Source of the DNA: Nanobdellota archaeon
GTDB lineage: Archaea > Nanobdellota > Nanobdellia > Pacearchaeales > GW2011-AR1
Direction of reading: 5' to 3'
DNA length: 8,901 bases
NCBI GenBank assembly: GCA_018817905.1
Contig: JAHISS010000044.1
Span: 1-8,901 of the forward strand
Shown piece by piece: positions 1 through 7,997 of the stretch. The notes under the pieces were generated by a model. The model ran no database searches, was not told the origin of the DNA, and worked only from the letters and a program-made list of their open reading frames with translations. The translations under genes and the position numbers were made by a program. Each line of letters begins with the position of its first letter. Within the stretch, counting starts at the first letter, position 1.

Positions 1-1400
1 ATCTTCGCTTTCTCTTCCGCAGGAGTATCTTCAAAATGGCTTTTCAAATAAGAAATAGAAGCATCTTCTCCGTTCCCAATAACCAAATCATCATAATTAA
101 CATCCTTGCTGAAAATAGGCAGAACCTTCTTTATACTTGCAGAACCTTTCTGATCCGGATGATAAAAATGGAAATTCTTGAAGGGGTGCAACAAATCAAC
201 AATCCTGTTTAGGATTCCATTGCCCCAATCCTTAAACTCAGGGAACGCATCAATACATTCTCTAATAATTCTTTTTTCAAAACCTTCATTATACACAACA
301 ACATCTCCTTCACTTCCTAAACTCTCTTTCAATTTCCTTAAGAACTTTAAGCGAGGATCTTCACCGCCATCAGCCAAAAAAGAAATATGCTTTGGCTTGT
401 CGCCCTTTTTCTTTACAACATGCAAAGAAAACTGAAACGGAATCTGCTGATACGGCTTAGCTCCTTCAAATCTCGGAATCACTTCATTAAACGTTTCAAA
501 ATCTAAATAATAAAGCGGATATTTCAATCCCTCCAAGAACTCTTTTATCTTCTCTTTGTCCGAATGGCACTTCCCGTCAATAACGCATTTCCTTTGTATC
601 TTTTGCTTCTCGTTCATCTTGAAATTCTCTGGAACATCTTCTATCTTAATCATGCCTTCTTGATATATTTTAATTCCTTTTTTCGGACCCCACCCAATCA
701 TCTCAAAAACATTATCTTCGGGCAAAGAATCATAAAACTCATCAATCGCAATATTGCTATACTCGGCATTAAGAATATCTTCAGGCGTTACCTTCGGACA
801 TTCTTTTAATTTGACTACTTCGAAGAACCTTTTGATATTGTTTTCGACACCGCCGTACAGTTCGTCAACTTCTTCGCAGACATCCTCAGCAACAAAGAAG
901 TTCTCTGGCTTTATTTCTCCTTTTTTAATAAACTCATTATTAACATGGCAGAGTATGCACTTTCTTATTTTCAAACCAGATTTCTCACAGACATATTTCT
1001 GAAAAGCAACATCGTGAACATTTATCGGTTTGACTTTGGTCCCGCTCTTTACTTCTAAGATATCCCATCTGTCTTTTCCCGCAGGCACGAGCAAATCTAT
1101 TCTTGCGTAGGTATCGCCATCAGGGGTTGAGAATTTAAAGCCGGGTTCAAAGAGAGGTTTTCTTTTTTTTAGGAGGATTTGCGTTTGGGCAAGGTTTTCA
1201 TTAAAGTCTTTCGTTGGGATGGCGATTCCTTCGGAATAAAGTTTTGTTGCAAACTCCCCGACCTTGGTTCCCTCTTCCATTCTGTGAAGTGTGGGAGCAT
1301 TTGGTTCTGGAATCTTTTCTGGAGCGTTTATTTCAAGCCAGAGGAATGCGGGGCATTGGACTCCGTTGATGTAGCGGGATTTTGTTATCACTGGGCTCAT
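1..1400 (-). CDS. DUF2779 protein: RecB/Cas4-like nuclease domain plus DEDD exonuclease-like domain (3' end off window)
   Basis: A continuous minus-strand frame runs from ATG at 1400 to the left edge without a stop (466 complete codons), so the C-terminus is missing. Residues 4-23 carry the typical family opening (VITKSRY, QCP, FLWLE). Residues 98-136 form a PD-(D/E)XK core: D102 in RIDLL, E116 and K118 in ILEVKSG, and Q134 in AFQKYV, as in RecB and Cas4-type nucleases. Residues 235-262 (IGWGPKKGIKIYQEGMIKI region) and 297-320 (YYLDFETF, then QQIPFQFSLH) are DUF2779 hallmarks. D300/E302 look like motif I of a DnaQ/DEDD exonuclease and VVYNEGFE (368-375) like motif II; motif III would lie beyond the edge. 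Cysteines C16, C138, C148, C151, C201, C272 and C278 could bind metal, but I do not see the compact Cys-rich insert I associate with other members. The protein is probably a cytoplasmic nucleic-acid nuclease; its substrate is unknown. No Shine-Dalgarno precedes the start. G+C is higher than in the upstream operon, so it is probably a separate transcription unit. Confidence 0.85.
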   Translation of the reverse strand, partial: MSPVITKSRYINGVQCPAFLWLEINAPEKIPEPNAPTLHRMEEGTKVGEFATKLYSEGIAIPTKDFNENLAQTQILLKKRKPLFEPGFKFSTPDGDTYARIDLLVPAGKDRWDILEVKSGTKVKPINVHDVAFQKYVCEKSGLKIRKCILCHVNNEFIKKGEIKPENFFVAEDVCEEVDELYGGVENNIKRFFEVVKLKECPKVTPEDILNAEYSNIAIDEFYDSLPEDNVFEMIGWGPKKGIKIYQEGMIKIEDVPENFKMNEKQKIQRKCVIDGKCHSDKEKIKEFLEGLKYPLYYLDFETFNEVIPRFEGAKPYQQIPFQFSLHVVKKKGDKPKHISFLADGGEDPRLKFLRKLKESLGSEGDVVVYNEGFEKRIIRECIDAFPEFKDWGNGILNRIVDLLHPFKNFHFYHPDQKGSASIKKVLPIFSKDVNYDDLVIGNGEDASISYLKSHFEDTPAEEKAK

Positions 1401-1408
1401 GATGAAAC

Positions 1409-1469
1409 GGAGGTTTAAGGGTATTTAGGGTTTCTGGGAGAAGCGGGAACATTCTTTGAGGAGGTTTAA
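1409..1469. repeat. 10-base direct repeat, two copies 51 bases apart
   Basis: The plus-strand 10-mer ggaggtttaa occurs at 1409-1418 and again at 1460-1469, both inside the short intergenic stretch between the ATPase and DUF2779 genes. The flanking bases differ, so each copy is exactly 10 bases. It could be a paired protein-binding site near the candidate promoter, a trace of a small duplication or deletion, or chance. Confidence 0.35.
1420..1435 (-). promoter_or_regulatory. Candidate archaeal BRE/TATA promoter for the DUF2779 gene
   Basis: Read on the minus strand, an A-rich BRE-like stretch (AGAAACCC, 1435-1428) runs directly into TAAATA (1427-1422). The centre of TAAATA is about 25 bases before the ATG at 1400. 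This is the spacing expected for an archaeal TATA box driving a leaderless transcript, and it fits the lack of a Shine-Dalgarno before that ATG. It is a pattern match only. If the host is a bacterium the call fails. Confidence 0.3.
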
Positions 1470-1496
1470 CCTTGAATGCGAGAGTTTGAATGTCAT
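1425..1496 (-). pseudogene. 23-codon remnant resembling the N-terminus of a PD-(D/E)XK (RecB/Cas4-like) nuclease
   Basis: An ATG at 1496, one base past the ATPase stop codon, opens a frame of 23 codons ending at TAA (1427-1425). Its text LSHSRLNLLKECSRF matches the usual opening of archaeal and CPR RecB/Cas4-like nucleases, where S-x-S-R is followed six residues later by a Cys that often joins an Fe-S cluster. The downstream DUF2779 protein starts with the same pattern at the same spacing (ITKSRYINGVQCPAF). The frame is in phase with the DUF2779 start at 1400, separated by the stop and eight codons. It is too short to be a working nuclease. It is most simply a relic of a gene lost or displaced when the operon arrived. 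Alternatives are a small leader peptide or chance. No strong Shine-Dalgarno precedes it. Confidence 0.45.
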
Positions 1497-1497
1497 G

Positions 1498-4254
1498 TTA
1501 TTCTAACCAGTACTTCAAATTTCTTTGTTGTAAAGATTCTTTAATCTTTAATTCAACAGTATCTTCTTTTATTCCATCTTCAGAAGTAGCTTTAAGCTTT
1601 AAGGTAATTTTAACATCTGCACCTTCATTTGTTAAAGGTTCTATTACTTCTCTGTGAAAATTATTCCAATTGTCCCAATTCATGTCCTCAACATTTAAAG
1701 TAACCCGTTTAACTTTTTTAATTCCTCCAGATGTAACAATCTTCTCCCGTGATGCATTTGTCTCTTCATTGCCGAATTTAGACGTTTTATTTTCTTCGAT
1801 TGATTTCGGTTCTATCTTTATAAATTTCTTAGCATAATCTGGCCTTAAGATCCAACTTGTTTCACTTAATGAAATACTTATTGTTGAAATGGATTTGTTC
1901 ATATCGACTAAACTAAACTTGTCTTCTTTACCACCAGCATATGCAAATATCCCTTTTAATACTCCATCAGCGATAGATTGTTTCAAAACCTCTTCGTTTG
2001 CAATTGCTGGAAGATGAGTATATTGGGCAAAGTATTCATGAAGAACTTTTAAATTTAAAAGCTTTTTATTTTCAGGCCAAATGGACCATCTTGGACTTAA
2101 AAAAAGGTTAGGATCAATTTTTTCTAATAACTGTTCTTGATCTTTCAACATATTCCATACTTGATTACTTAACTTATTGGAACTTGTAAGATAAACTTGC
2201 CCCATATCAAATTCTTTCAGATCTTTTTTCTCCCCTGAAAGAATTATATGTCTATATGTTCCAGCTATTGCTTGCGGAATATCCTGTTCAGCTCTTTTAA
2301 TTTTTATTTGTAATTCTTGTTTATTTTCTTCAGAAAGATTCTTGTTTAGATCCTTATCAGACTCTATTAATTTAAGAGACATATATCTTTTGACTAATTT
2401 TAGAAGATGATCTTTATAACTATCATCTGCGGCTAATAAAACTAAAGAATTTCTATACACTCTGTGTTTAGATCCACTGGTGTTTAATATGTCGGTTATG
2501 AACTTTTTAGTTGCATCCCAAGATTCTTTCCCCTTGGATTTTTCTAAATCTAAAACAATCAAACTCAAAATCGGAACATCTGCAATATCTCTATTTTCTT
2601 GAGGGTAAATATATTTTTTGGAAAATTTATCTCCAATCATCTCTCTTAATTTTTGGTGAATGATATCAGTAATTTCTTCCCTACTAATGGATTCTTCTTT
2701 ATCAACCATTATTTTATTTAGGTTTGGTTGTGCAGTAAATCTATAAATTCCTTTGGACTTATCAACTTGAAGATAAAATAATCTTTTTTCTAAACGATTT
2801 AATGCTTCGGCTATAATTGCGGGGGTCATCTCAGGATTTAATACAGCTAACCTAAGTATTGCTTCACTTGTTCCAACATCAACACCCTTCCCACTAAAAG
2901 AAAAAAGAAATATTGTTGAAGCCAAACCTTCTGCCAAATGGAGTTTTAAGTATTCGCTTCCAAGTTCTCTGTCAATTAAAGGTGCTTTGGATGTTGGTCC
3001 AGATATATCCTCAGCTATAACGCTGTCATACCTATTCTCAATAAACTTCAATAATTCATTTCTTATTTCTTGATTACTTAAGTTAACATCGGAAGGCAAG
3101 ATAAATTCCCCAGAACTTTTTTGCTTGCACAAATCTTCAACAACTAACGCAAGGAGTCTTAAAACGCCTCTTGTTCTTTGGAAATTTGGAATCGAACCCC
3201 ACTTTTTATAAAATAAATCTATTAGCTCTGGATGAAAAGGATACGCTCTCTCCATTAGTCTTTTATAACTTCCCTCTTTAACGCTTTTTGGTAAATCCTC
3301 AGAATTTTTAAGATATAGATTATGATACTCTTCACAAATATTACTTATTTCATCTTCATTAGGAATTTCGTCAAATAACCTTCTTCTTATGATTTCATAA
3401 ATCTCTTCACCTTGAACCGGAGTTCTAACATTTTCTACTCTGCCGAATATTTTCTTCACTTTGCTATAAAGCTTTTCTCCTCCCTCGTCGTAATGTTCCA
3501 TTTCACTTGATGGAAGAGTAACTATCAATTGAGTATTCTTACTATTTGCTACGGCAATCGATAGATCTTGAAAGAATATTAATGTTTGCCCAGCCAAATC
3601 TCCTCCTCCAATTTTTATTGCTTGAGCTTTAGTTAAATACTGTAAAACCTCATCCATTAAGATCAAAGCTGGTTTTTTATCTGACAATATCTCTCCCAAG
3701 AGGTCTGTTCCTGGAGAGACCATTTTCTTGTCCGATTCTTCAATTTTCTTAAAGAGTTCTTTTCCTCCTAATTGATAGGCTATTTCCCCCCATATAGTTC
3801 TAATGTTCAAATTTTCAACTGTCCTTCTACCATTGGATACATCTATGGAGGTTCCTACGATAGTAGATATTCTCGAAGGGGGAATCGAGCTTATTCTATT
3901 TTCATTTAGTATTTCTTTAACCGAACTAAATTTTTCGGCAATAGGTTTATTATGAAGAAGATGATAAAGAACTAATAAAGTATGAGTTTTTCCTCCACCA
4001 AAAGGAGTAGTTAATTGAATGACTGGCTCGCCTTTTTTGCTTGCAAGTCTATTTAATACATCTGCCATAATGTTTTTTATCTCTTTTGTGAAGAAAGTTT
4101 TCTTAAAAAACAAATTTGCATCCCTATAATCTAACGCCCCCCTACCCTGTCTAACTTCGCCTAAATCTGCTGCAAAAACCGAAGCATCAAACTTACCTTT
4201 TCTAATATCTTCATGGGGTTGCACCATTTGTAACCAAGGTTTTATTTTATTCAT
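1498..4254 (-). CDS. DUF499 (COG1483) AAA+ family ATPase of a methylation-associated defense system
   Basis: This is a predicted large cytoplasmic ATPase, the family to which type 3 BREX BrxC-like proteins belong. It is thought to power or license the modification or restriction step; the exact reaction is not known. Visible landmarks in order are the DUF499 N-terminal signature DASVFAADLGEV (23-34), the Walker A loop TPFGGGKTH (83-91, K89), Walker B ALILMDE (196-202, D201/E202), a sensor-1-like strand LIVTLPSSE (243-251), a basic RRRLF patch (290-294) that could hold an arginine finger, and the signature YPFHPELI with FQRTRGVLRLLA (338-369, R360/R362) resembling a sensor-2/lid region. The C-terminal half is helical and charged without a recognised motif. 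The 918-residue length is near the usual family size, so the gene looks intact. The ATG overlaps the end of the upstream gene by 8 bases (ATGAATAA) with no clear Shine-Dalgarno, suggesting translational coupling. It is the last gene of the operon. Confidence 0.92.
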   Translation of the reverse strand: MNKIKPWLQMVQPHEDIRKGKFDASVFAADLGEVRQGRGALDYRDANLFFKKTFFTKEIKNIMADVLNRLASKKGEPVIQLTTPFGGGKTHTLLVLYHLLHNKPIAEKFSSVKEILNENRISSIPPSRISTIVGTSIDVSNGRRTVENLNIRTIWGEIAYQLGGKELFKKIEESDKKMVSPGTDLLGEILSDKKPALILMDEVLQYLTKAQAIKIGGGDLAGQTLIFFQDLSIAVANSKNTQLIVTLPSSEMEHYDEGGEKLYSKVKKIFGRVENVRTPVQGEEIYEIIRRRLFDEIPNEDEISNICEEYHNLYLKNSEDLPKSVKEGSYKRLMERAYPFHPELIDLFYKKWGSIPNFQRTRGVLRLLALVVEDLCKQKSSGEFILPSDVNLSNQEIRNELLKFIENRYDSVIAEDISGPTSKAPLIDRELGSEYLKLHLAEGLASTIFLFSFSGKGVDVGTSEAILRLAVLNPEMTPAIIAEALNRLEKRLFYLQVDKSKGIYRFTAQPNLNKIMVDKEESISREEITDIIHQKLREMIGDKFSKKYIYPQENRDIADVPILSLIVLDLEKSKGKESWDATKKFITDILNTSGSKHRVYRNSLVLLAADDSYKDHLLKLVKRYMSLKLIESDKDLNKNLSEENKQELQIKIKRAEQDIPQAIAGTYRHIILSGEKKDLKEFDMGQVYLTSSNKLSNQVWNMLKDQEQLLEKIDPNLFLSPRWSIWPENKKLLNLKVLHEYFAQYTHLPAIANEEVLKQSIADGVLKGIFAYAGGKEDKFSLVDMNKSISTISISLSETSWILRPDYAKKFIKIEPKSIEENKTSKFGNEETNASREKIVTSGGIKKVKRVTLNVEDMNWDNWNNFHREVIEPLTNEGADVKITLKLKATSEDGIKEDTVELKIKESLQQRNLKYWLE

Positions 4255-5248
4255 TTTTCTTCATATCTTCTGTCAATGAATTTATAATCAATCGCTCATT
4301 TTTAATGCTTTGGGTTATTTCTTCTAATCTATGTTCTAACCTTAAAATCTCTTTTTCTTTCTCTTCTTGTAAATCAAATTTTCCTAAGTTTTTCCACAAT
4401 ATTGTTTCTTTTCTTAGAGTCGGAAGAGAGTTTTTAATTATTGTTTCTTCTTTTTCTAACTTTCCAATTATTTCTCTTACACTTTTATATCGTTGTTTTC
4501 GAGGAACAATCTTCTTTAAAAATTCAAATATATCTTCCATTTCTTTGAAATTCTCTGCTAACTCCTCTTTTTTTACATATTCAACAACACATAATCCAAC
4601 AAAGGGTTTATCTAAAGGATCTTTTCTATTATTTATTTCATTCGCTTTCATTCTTACAATTTCTAAATCTTGCGTAGTTAATTCATTCATTTTCTTATCA
4701 AAAAGAGGGGTATGATCTGTTGAACCTGCCCAATTTATTTTCCTTTTTTCAGTTAATTTTAAAATCATTCTTGATGGTTTTTTCTTAGTTAATTTGAAAA
4801 GTTCATTAATCTCATTATCATTCATAGAAATGACCTGCTCTACAGATTCTACAGAATTTAACGCAATTTCTACCCAGAAATAATCTGGCTTATCTTCAAA
4901 TCCAAATGAATAATGAATATTTGAAACGTCCTTCTCATTAGTTGCAGTAATTAAAAACCAACCTTCCTGAGAGATTAAACTACGAGGTCTTGGACCATAT
5001 TCCTTTTCAAATAATTGTTTAAATTTATTCCTATTACGTTGATTTGAATTTTTATTCTTAGTATCATATTGTTCATGCCATTTTTTATTCGCTGCTTTTT
5101 TCAAGATATCTTCAGTAGTTAATTCTGGAAAATTTGCAGAGTTCATTTTAGGTTGAATCCATATTTGATAGCAGTCTAATAAAATCTGCTCTCTTTTTCC
5201 CTTGCTCAAGCCTAAGCTTGTTAGTGGATCTGAATATGCGGTTCTCAT
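4247..5248 (-). CDS. Uncharacterised 333-residue protein between the DUF1156 methylase and DUF499 ATPase
   Basis: I do not recognise this family. It has no signal peptide, membrane segment, P-loop, zinc ribbon or obvious nuclease triad. The first 90 residues are basic and polar, with an Asn/Lys/Arg-rich linker (63-77). Residues 93-130 alternate like beta strands (EGWFLITATN, DYFWVEIALN). Residues 215-225 (PFVGLCVVEYV) look like a buried strand. From about 228 the protein is helical, with a K/R-rich stretch (249-258) and a strongly charged heptad-like coiled coil at 297-331. This could be an adaptor that binds DNA or bridges partners. Its ATG shares one base with the methylase stop (TAATG) and its end overlaps the ATPase start by 8 bases, so it is almost certainly part of the same system. 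In related sets a DUF3780 protein fills this slot. A divergent DUF3780 or a lineage-specific subunit are both possible, and neither is shown by the sequence. Confidence 0.85.
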   Translation of the reverse strand: MRTAYSDPLTSLGLSKGKREQILLDCYQIWIQPKMNSANFPELTTEDILKKAANKKWHEQYDTKNKNSNQRNRNKFKQLFEKEYGPRPRSLISQEGWFLITATNEKDVSNIHYSFGFEDKPDYFWVEIALNSVESVEQVISMNDNEINELFKLTKKKPSRMILKLTEKRKINWAGSTDHTPLFDKKMNELTTQDLEIVRMKANEINNRKDPLDKPFVGLCVVEYVKKEELAENFKEMEDIFEFLKKIVPRKQRYKSVREIIGKLEKEETIIKNSLPTLRKETILWKNLGKFDLQEEKEKEILRLEHRLEEITQSIKNERLIINSLTEDMKKNE

Positions 5249-7995
5249 TATTTTAAGTATTCCCCAAGTTTACCTTGCTTAGGTCCTTTTCCAATTTCTT
5301 TAGATATTGATTGCTTGCTCGCAAGAAGCCCTTGAATAAGTTGTTTTTCTTTATTACCATCAGGTAGAACTTCAGATATTGCTTGTGCAACATTCCATAT
5401 TGAATCATTCCCAGCGTAACCTGAGTTTTCAATAAACTCTTTTAATTCTTCTTTTTCTTGTTCTTCCCATAATAAACAAGCTTTATGAATAACATCTATC
5501 ATTGGTGCTGGAAGTCCGCCTCTTGGTTCACCTAAATGGGGATTCTTCTTTCTCTGGCCAGGTTCTAAGAGATTAACCTTGTCTCCTTTTTTCTCAAGCA
5601 TATCTTTTTTATTAAGAAGATCATCTGGTTCAGTTCCTAACGCTTGTGCAAGTTTTCTCGCTTCATCATAAGGGATGTCATGGTCATCATAGGCCCATCT
5701 CCATAAAATATAAAATCGTGTTTCATCGTCGATTTTACCAAGTGTTCTTCCATGTAATATCTTCTGAAGTGAATAATCTGTAACTATCTCTCTAATTAAA
5801 TCAAGAAGTTCCGCAACTCCCACTTCTTCTCCAGATAGCTTTCTAACTTTTTTATATTTTCCAAATACTTCAACGGCAGGACCAATTGCAGAAATGAAAA
5901 AGTCAGCACCCCTTATTCCCTGTGTCCAAAATTGATCTAATTTTTTGCTAATTCTTTCTTTAAGCTCTATTTTTACTTCATTAAAATATCCCTCTTCTTC
6001 TGATTTTCTTTTTCTACATACGATAAAGATGGATGAAGCGAGGGCTGCAGAATTCTGGGCCCTCATTCTTGAAACATTCTCGGTTTGAAGTGGCCATGAA
6101 GCTGTAACAACAAAGTTAGCATTAAGAAGACTATTAACTATTGTTTCCCAAGCGTCTGTTGTTTTATGTGCAAAAACAACGACAAATATTCCCTCTTCTT
6201 TTAAGGTTCTATTTGCTTCTTTAAATGCTTTAGTCATTTCATCTTCATACCATTTTTTAGCCTTTACTTTATCGTTATCATGTCTTGCCGAAGATTGTAT
6301 TATTTCATTAGTCTTCGGAGTTAAATTTGTGCTAAATATACTGGGATTTAAATCACCAAGTGTTCTTTTTAGTAGAGTATAAAACAAATCTGAAATATCT
6401 GAATATGGGACTGCATCATAATATGGCGGATCAGTTATGACTGCATCAAAAAATTCATTTTCGTAAGGTAATCTTGTAGCAGTCCCTTGCTTAACATTAC
6501 ATGGTTCTATACTCTCAAAGGGAATAGATGATACCGCATTAATAGTCGTTCTTAGACATGTTTGATAAGACCCACTGGAACCAGAAAAAGGAACGGATTC
6601 TGCATAGTCCCATCCCATCCCAATCACTTGTTTATTATACAAATTTCTTGGACATTGTGCTTTAGGTTCCCATCTTGTCAAAACATTATTCAAATCAGCA
6701 AATTTATCCAATGATAATGCAAGATAGGTAATAACTGCTTGAATGAATTCTTTATCTCCTATCTTTTTCTCAAGCTCTTTTTGGTATTCTTTTATATTTT
6801 TTATTAAAGTAATTATTCCTAGAAGTTGTCTTCCGTTGAATAGCTCTGCCCATGTTCTCTTTTGACCTTTATCATTAGACCAATAAGGAGAGATTCCTAA
6901 AGAACCCTTTGGAGGTAAAAGCTCATCTGGAATATAAGAAATTCCGTTAATTTTTATATTTTTATATTTTTCTAATTCTTTTTTAGCATAATTATACGCA
7001 TTAATATCTTTTTCATTTGCTTCTCGGTAGTATTTTGTAATTCCCTTTTTAGTTAGAACTACTGCAATCATCATTTTGGACATTTTACCTTTTTTAGCTT
7101 CTGAGAATATATATTCTCTTGTTAGTGTATTTCCGCAACATAAGCATACTGCACTTCCAGTTTTAACTGTGCCTTCATCAGGATTGAAATCTATCTTTTT
7201 ACCTTCTAACATTGAAAAATGAACTTTATTTTCATCACAAATAGGTTTAACCGCAATTTTTTTATTATCCTTTTTACTTAACCAATATTGTTTTATTAGG
7301 GGAGCATCGGCATTACATGAAGGATTTGAGCATTTGACTGTTCTTGCCCATAAATAATTAAGTACTGTTGCTGCTTTATCTTTATCTGGATAAAAATCTT
7401 TTAGTTCTTTTTCAGTTTTTTCAATAATAATCTTTCCAGCTTTCTCTATCTCTCCTATAAGCTTATTTTTTGGAGAGTCTTGCTTTAATCCACCATATTC
7501 TTTAAATTTTACTTTAGAAAACTTCTGGGGATAATATAAAGTTGCTAACTCTACAGTATGTGCTACAGGGTTTAAATCTAATGCATAAGTTTCACATCCA
7601 AGGCGAGCAGATTCTAAAGGTATAGCTCCGCCACCAGAAAAAGGATCTAAAACTTTTGGAGTTTTTCCATCAAAAGAATCTAATATAATCTTTCTGCATT
7701 TATTTAAAACTCTTTTATCATTCGCAGATTCTATTTTGGTAAGTTCTTTTGTAGTCTCTATCAATTCCTCTTTTGAGTTTTTAGATATTCTTGCCAAAGA
7801 TGAAAAAACAGCAGCTCTTGATGCCGCAAGTGGTCTTCTTGCCCACCACAAATGTATGGCTGAAATATGTCCCTGTCTAATACCTTTTTCCTTTGCACTT
7901 TGTTCAGAAATCTCTTTAATAGGTATAATCTCTTCAATCAATCTCCTATCTTCATCAATTGGATGTAGTCTTTCTTGAGATTTATCTTTTTTCAT
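5248..7995 (-). CDS. DUF1156 (COG1743) DNA methyltransferase with internal zinc ribbon
   Basis: This is a predicted S-adenosylmethionine-dependent DNA amino-methyltransferase, most likely N6-adenine, that would mark host DNA as self. The DUF1156 signature HLWWARRPLAASRA lies at 48-61. SAM-binding motif I is VLDPFSGGGAIPLE (115-128), and D140 in ALDLNPVA probably contacts the SAM ribose. Catalytic motif IV is TDPPYYDAVPYSD (521-533, DPPY at 522-525). Between them lie roughly 380 residues with a Cys4 zinc ribbon (C222-x4-C227 and C284-x2-C287), the feature for which COG1743 is named; this insert may recognise the DNA target. Residues 680-915 form a charged helical tail. Length and motifs look complete, so it should be active. 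The start is supported by AGAGGT six bases before the ATG. It follows the helicase by 2 bases and shares one base with the next gene. This is the methylase type of type 3 BREX (PglXI) and of DUF499-DUF3780 sets. Confidence 0.93.
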   Translation of the reverse strand: MKKDKSQERLHPIDEDRRLIEEIIPIKEISEQSAKEKGIRQGHISAIHLWWARRPLAASRAAVFSSLARISKNSKEELIETTKELTKIESANDKRVLNKCRKIILDSFDGKTPKVLDPFSGGGAIPLESARLGCETYALDLNPVAHTVELATLYYPQKFSKVKFKEYGGLKQDSPKNKLIGEIEKAGKIIIEKTEKELKDFYPDKDKAATVLNYLWARTVKCSNPSCNADAPLIKQYWLSKKDNKKIAVKPICDENKVHFSMLEGKKIDFNPDEGTVKTGSAVCLCCGNTLTREYIFSEAKKGKMSKMMIAVVLTKKGITKYYREANEKDINAYNYAKKELEKYKNIKINGISYIPDELLPPKGSLGISPYWSNDKGQKRTWAELFNGRQLLGIITLIKNIKEYQKELEKKIGDKEFIQAVITYLALSLDKFADLNNVLTRWEPKAQCPRNLYNKQVIGMGWDYAESVPFSGSSGSYQTCLRTTINAVSSIPFESIEPCNVKQGTATRLPYENEFFDAVITDPPYYDAVPYSDISDLFYTLLKRTLGDLNPSIFSTNLTPKTNEIIQSSARHDNDKVKAKKWYEDEMTKAFKEANRTLKEEGIFVVVFAHKTTDAWETIVNSLLNANFVVTASWPLQTENVSRMRAQNSAALASSIFIVCRKRKSEEEGYFNEVKIELKERISKKLDQFWTQGIRGADFFISAIGPAVEVFGKYKKVRKLSGEEVGVAELLDLIREIVTDYSLQKILHGRTLGKIDDETRFYILWRWAYDDHDIPYDEARKLAQALGTEPDDLLNKKDMLEKKGDKVNLLEPGQRKKNPHLGEPRGGLPAPMIDVIHKACLLWEEQEKEELKEFIENSGYAGNDSIWNVAQAISEVLPDGNKEKQLIQGLLASKQSISKEIGKGPKQGKLGEYLK

Positions 7996-7997
7996 AC

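Noticed and set aside
1163..1170. Run of eight T (AAAAAAAA on the coding strand) as a phase-variation or slippage site
   Set aside because: It encodes Lys-Lys in a Lys-rich stretch, the frame is intact across it, and such runs are common in AT-rich genes.
178..1418. Short plus-strand open frames of 79 to 85 codons across this region
   Set aside because: They lie antisense to the continuous DUF2779 reading frame, which shows recognisable family motifs throughout. The plus-strand products show no family features.
1460..1546. Plus-strand mini-ORF at ATG 1476 preceded by gaggagg
   Set aside because: It is only 22 codons long, runs into the antisense end of the ATPase gene, and its purine run is one copy of the direct repeat.
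4305..4715. 136-codon plus-strand open frame
   Set aside because: It is antisense to the 333-residue gene. Its Ser/Phe/Ile-rich product is what the complement of a Lys/Glu-rich gene gives, and no start context supports it.
6945..6980. Short tandem ttttata-like repetition
   Set aside because: It falls within intact methylase coding sequence (a Lys/Ile/Asn/Tyr-rich stretch) and is explained by low-complexity codon use.
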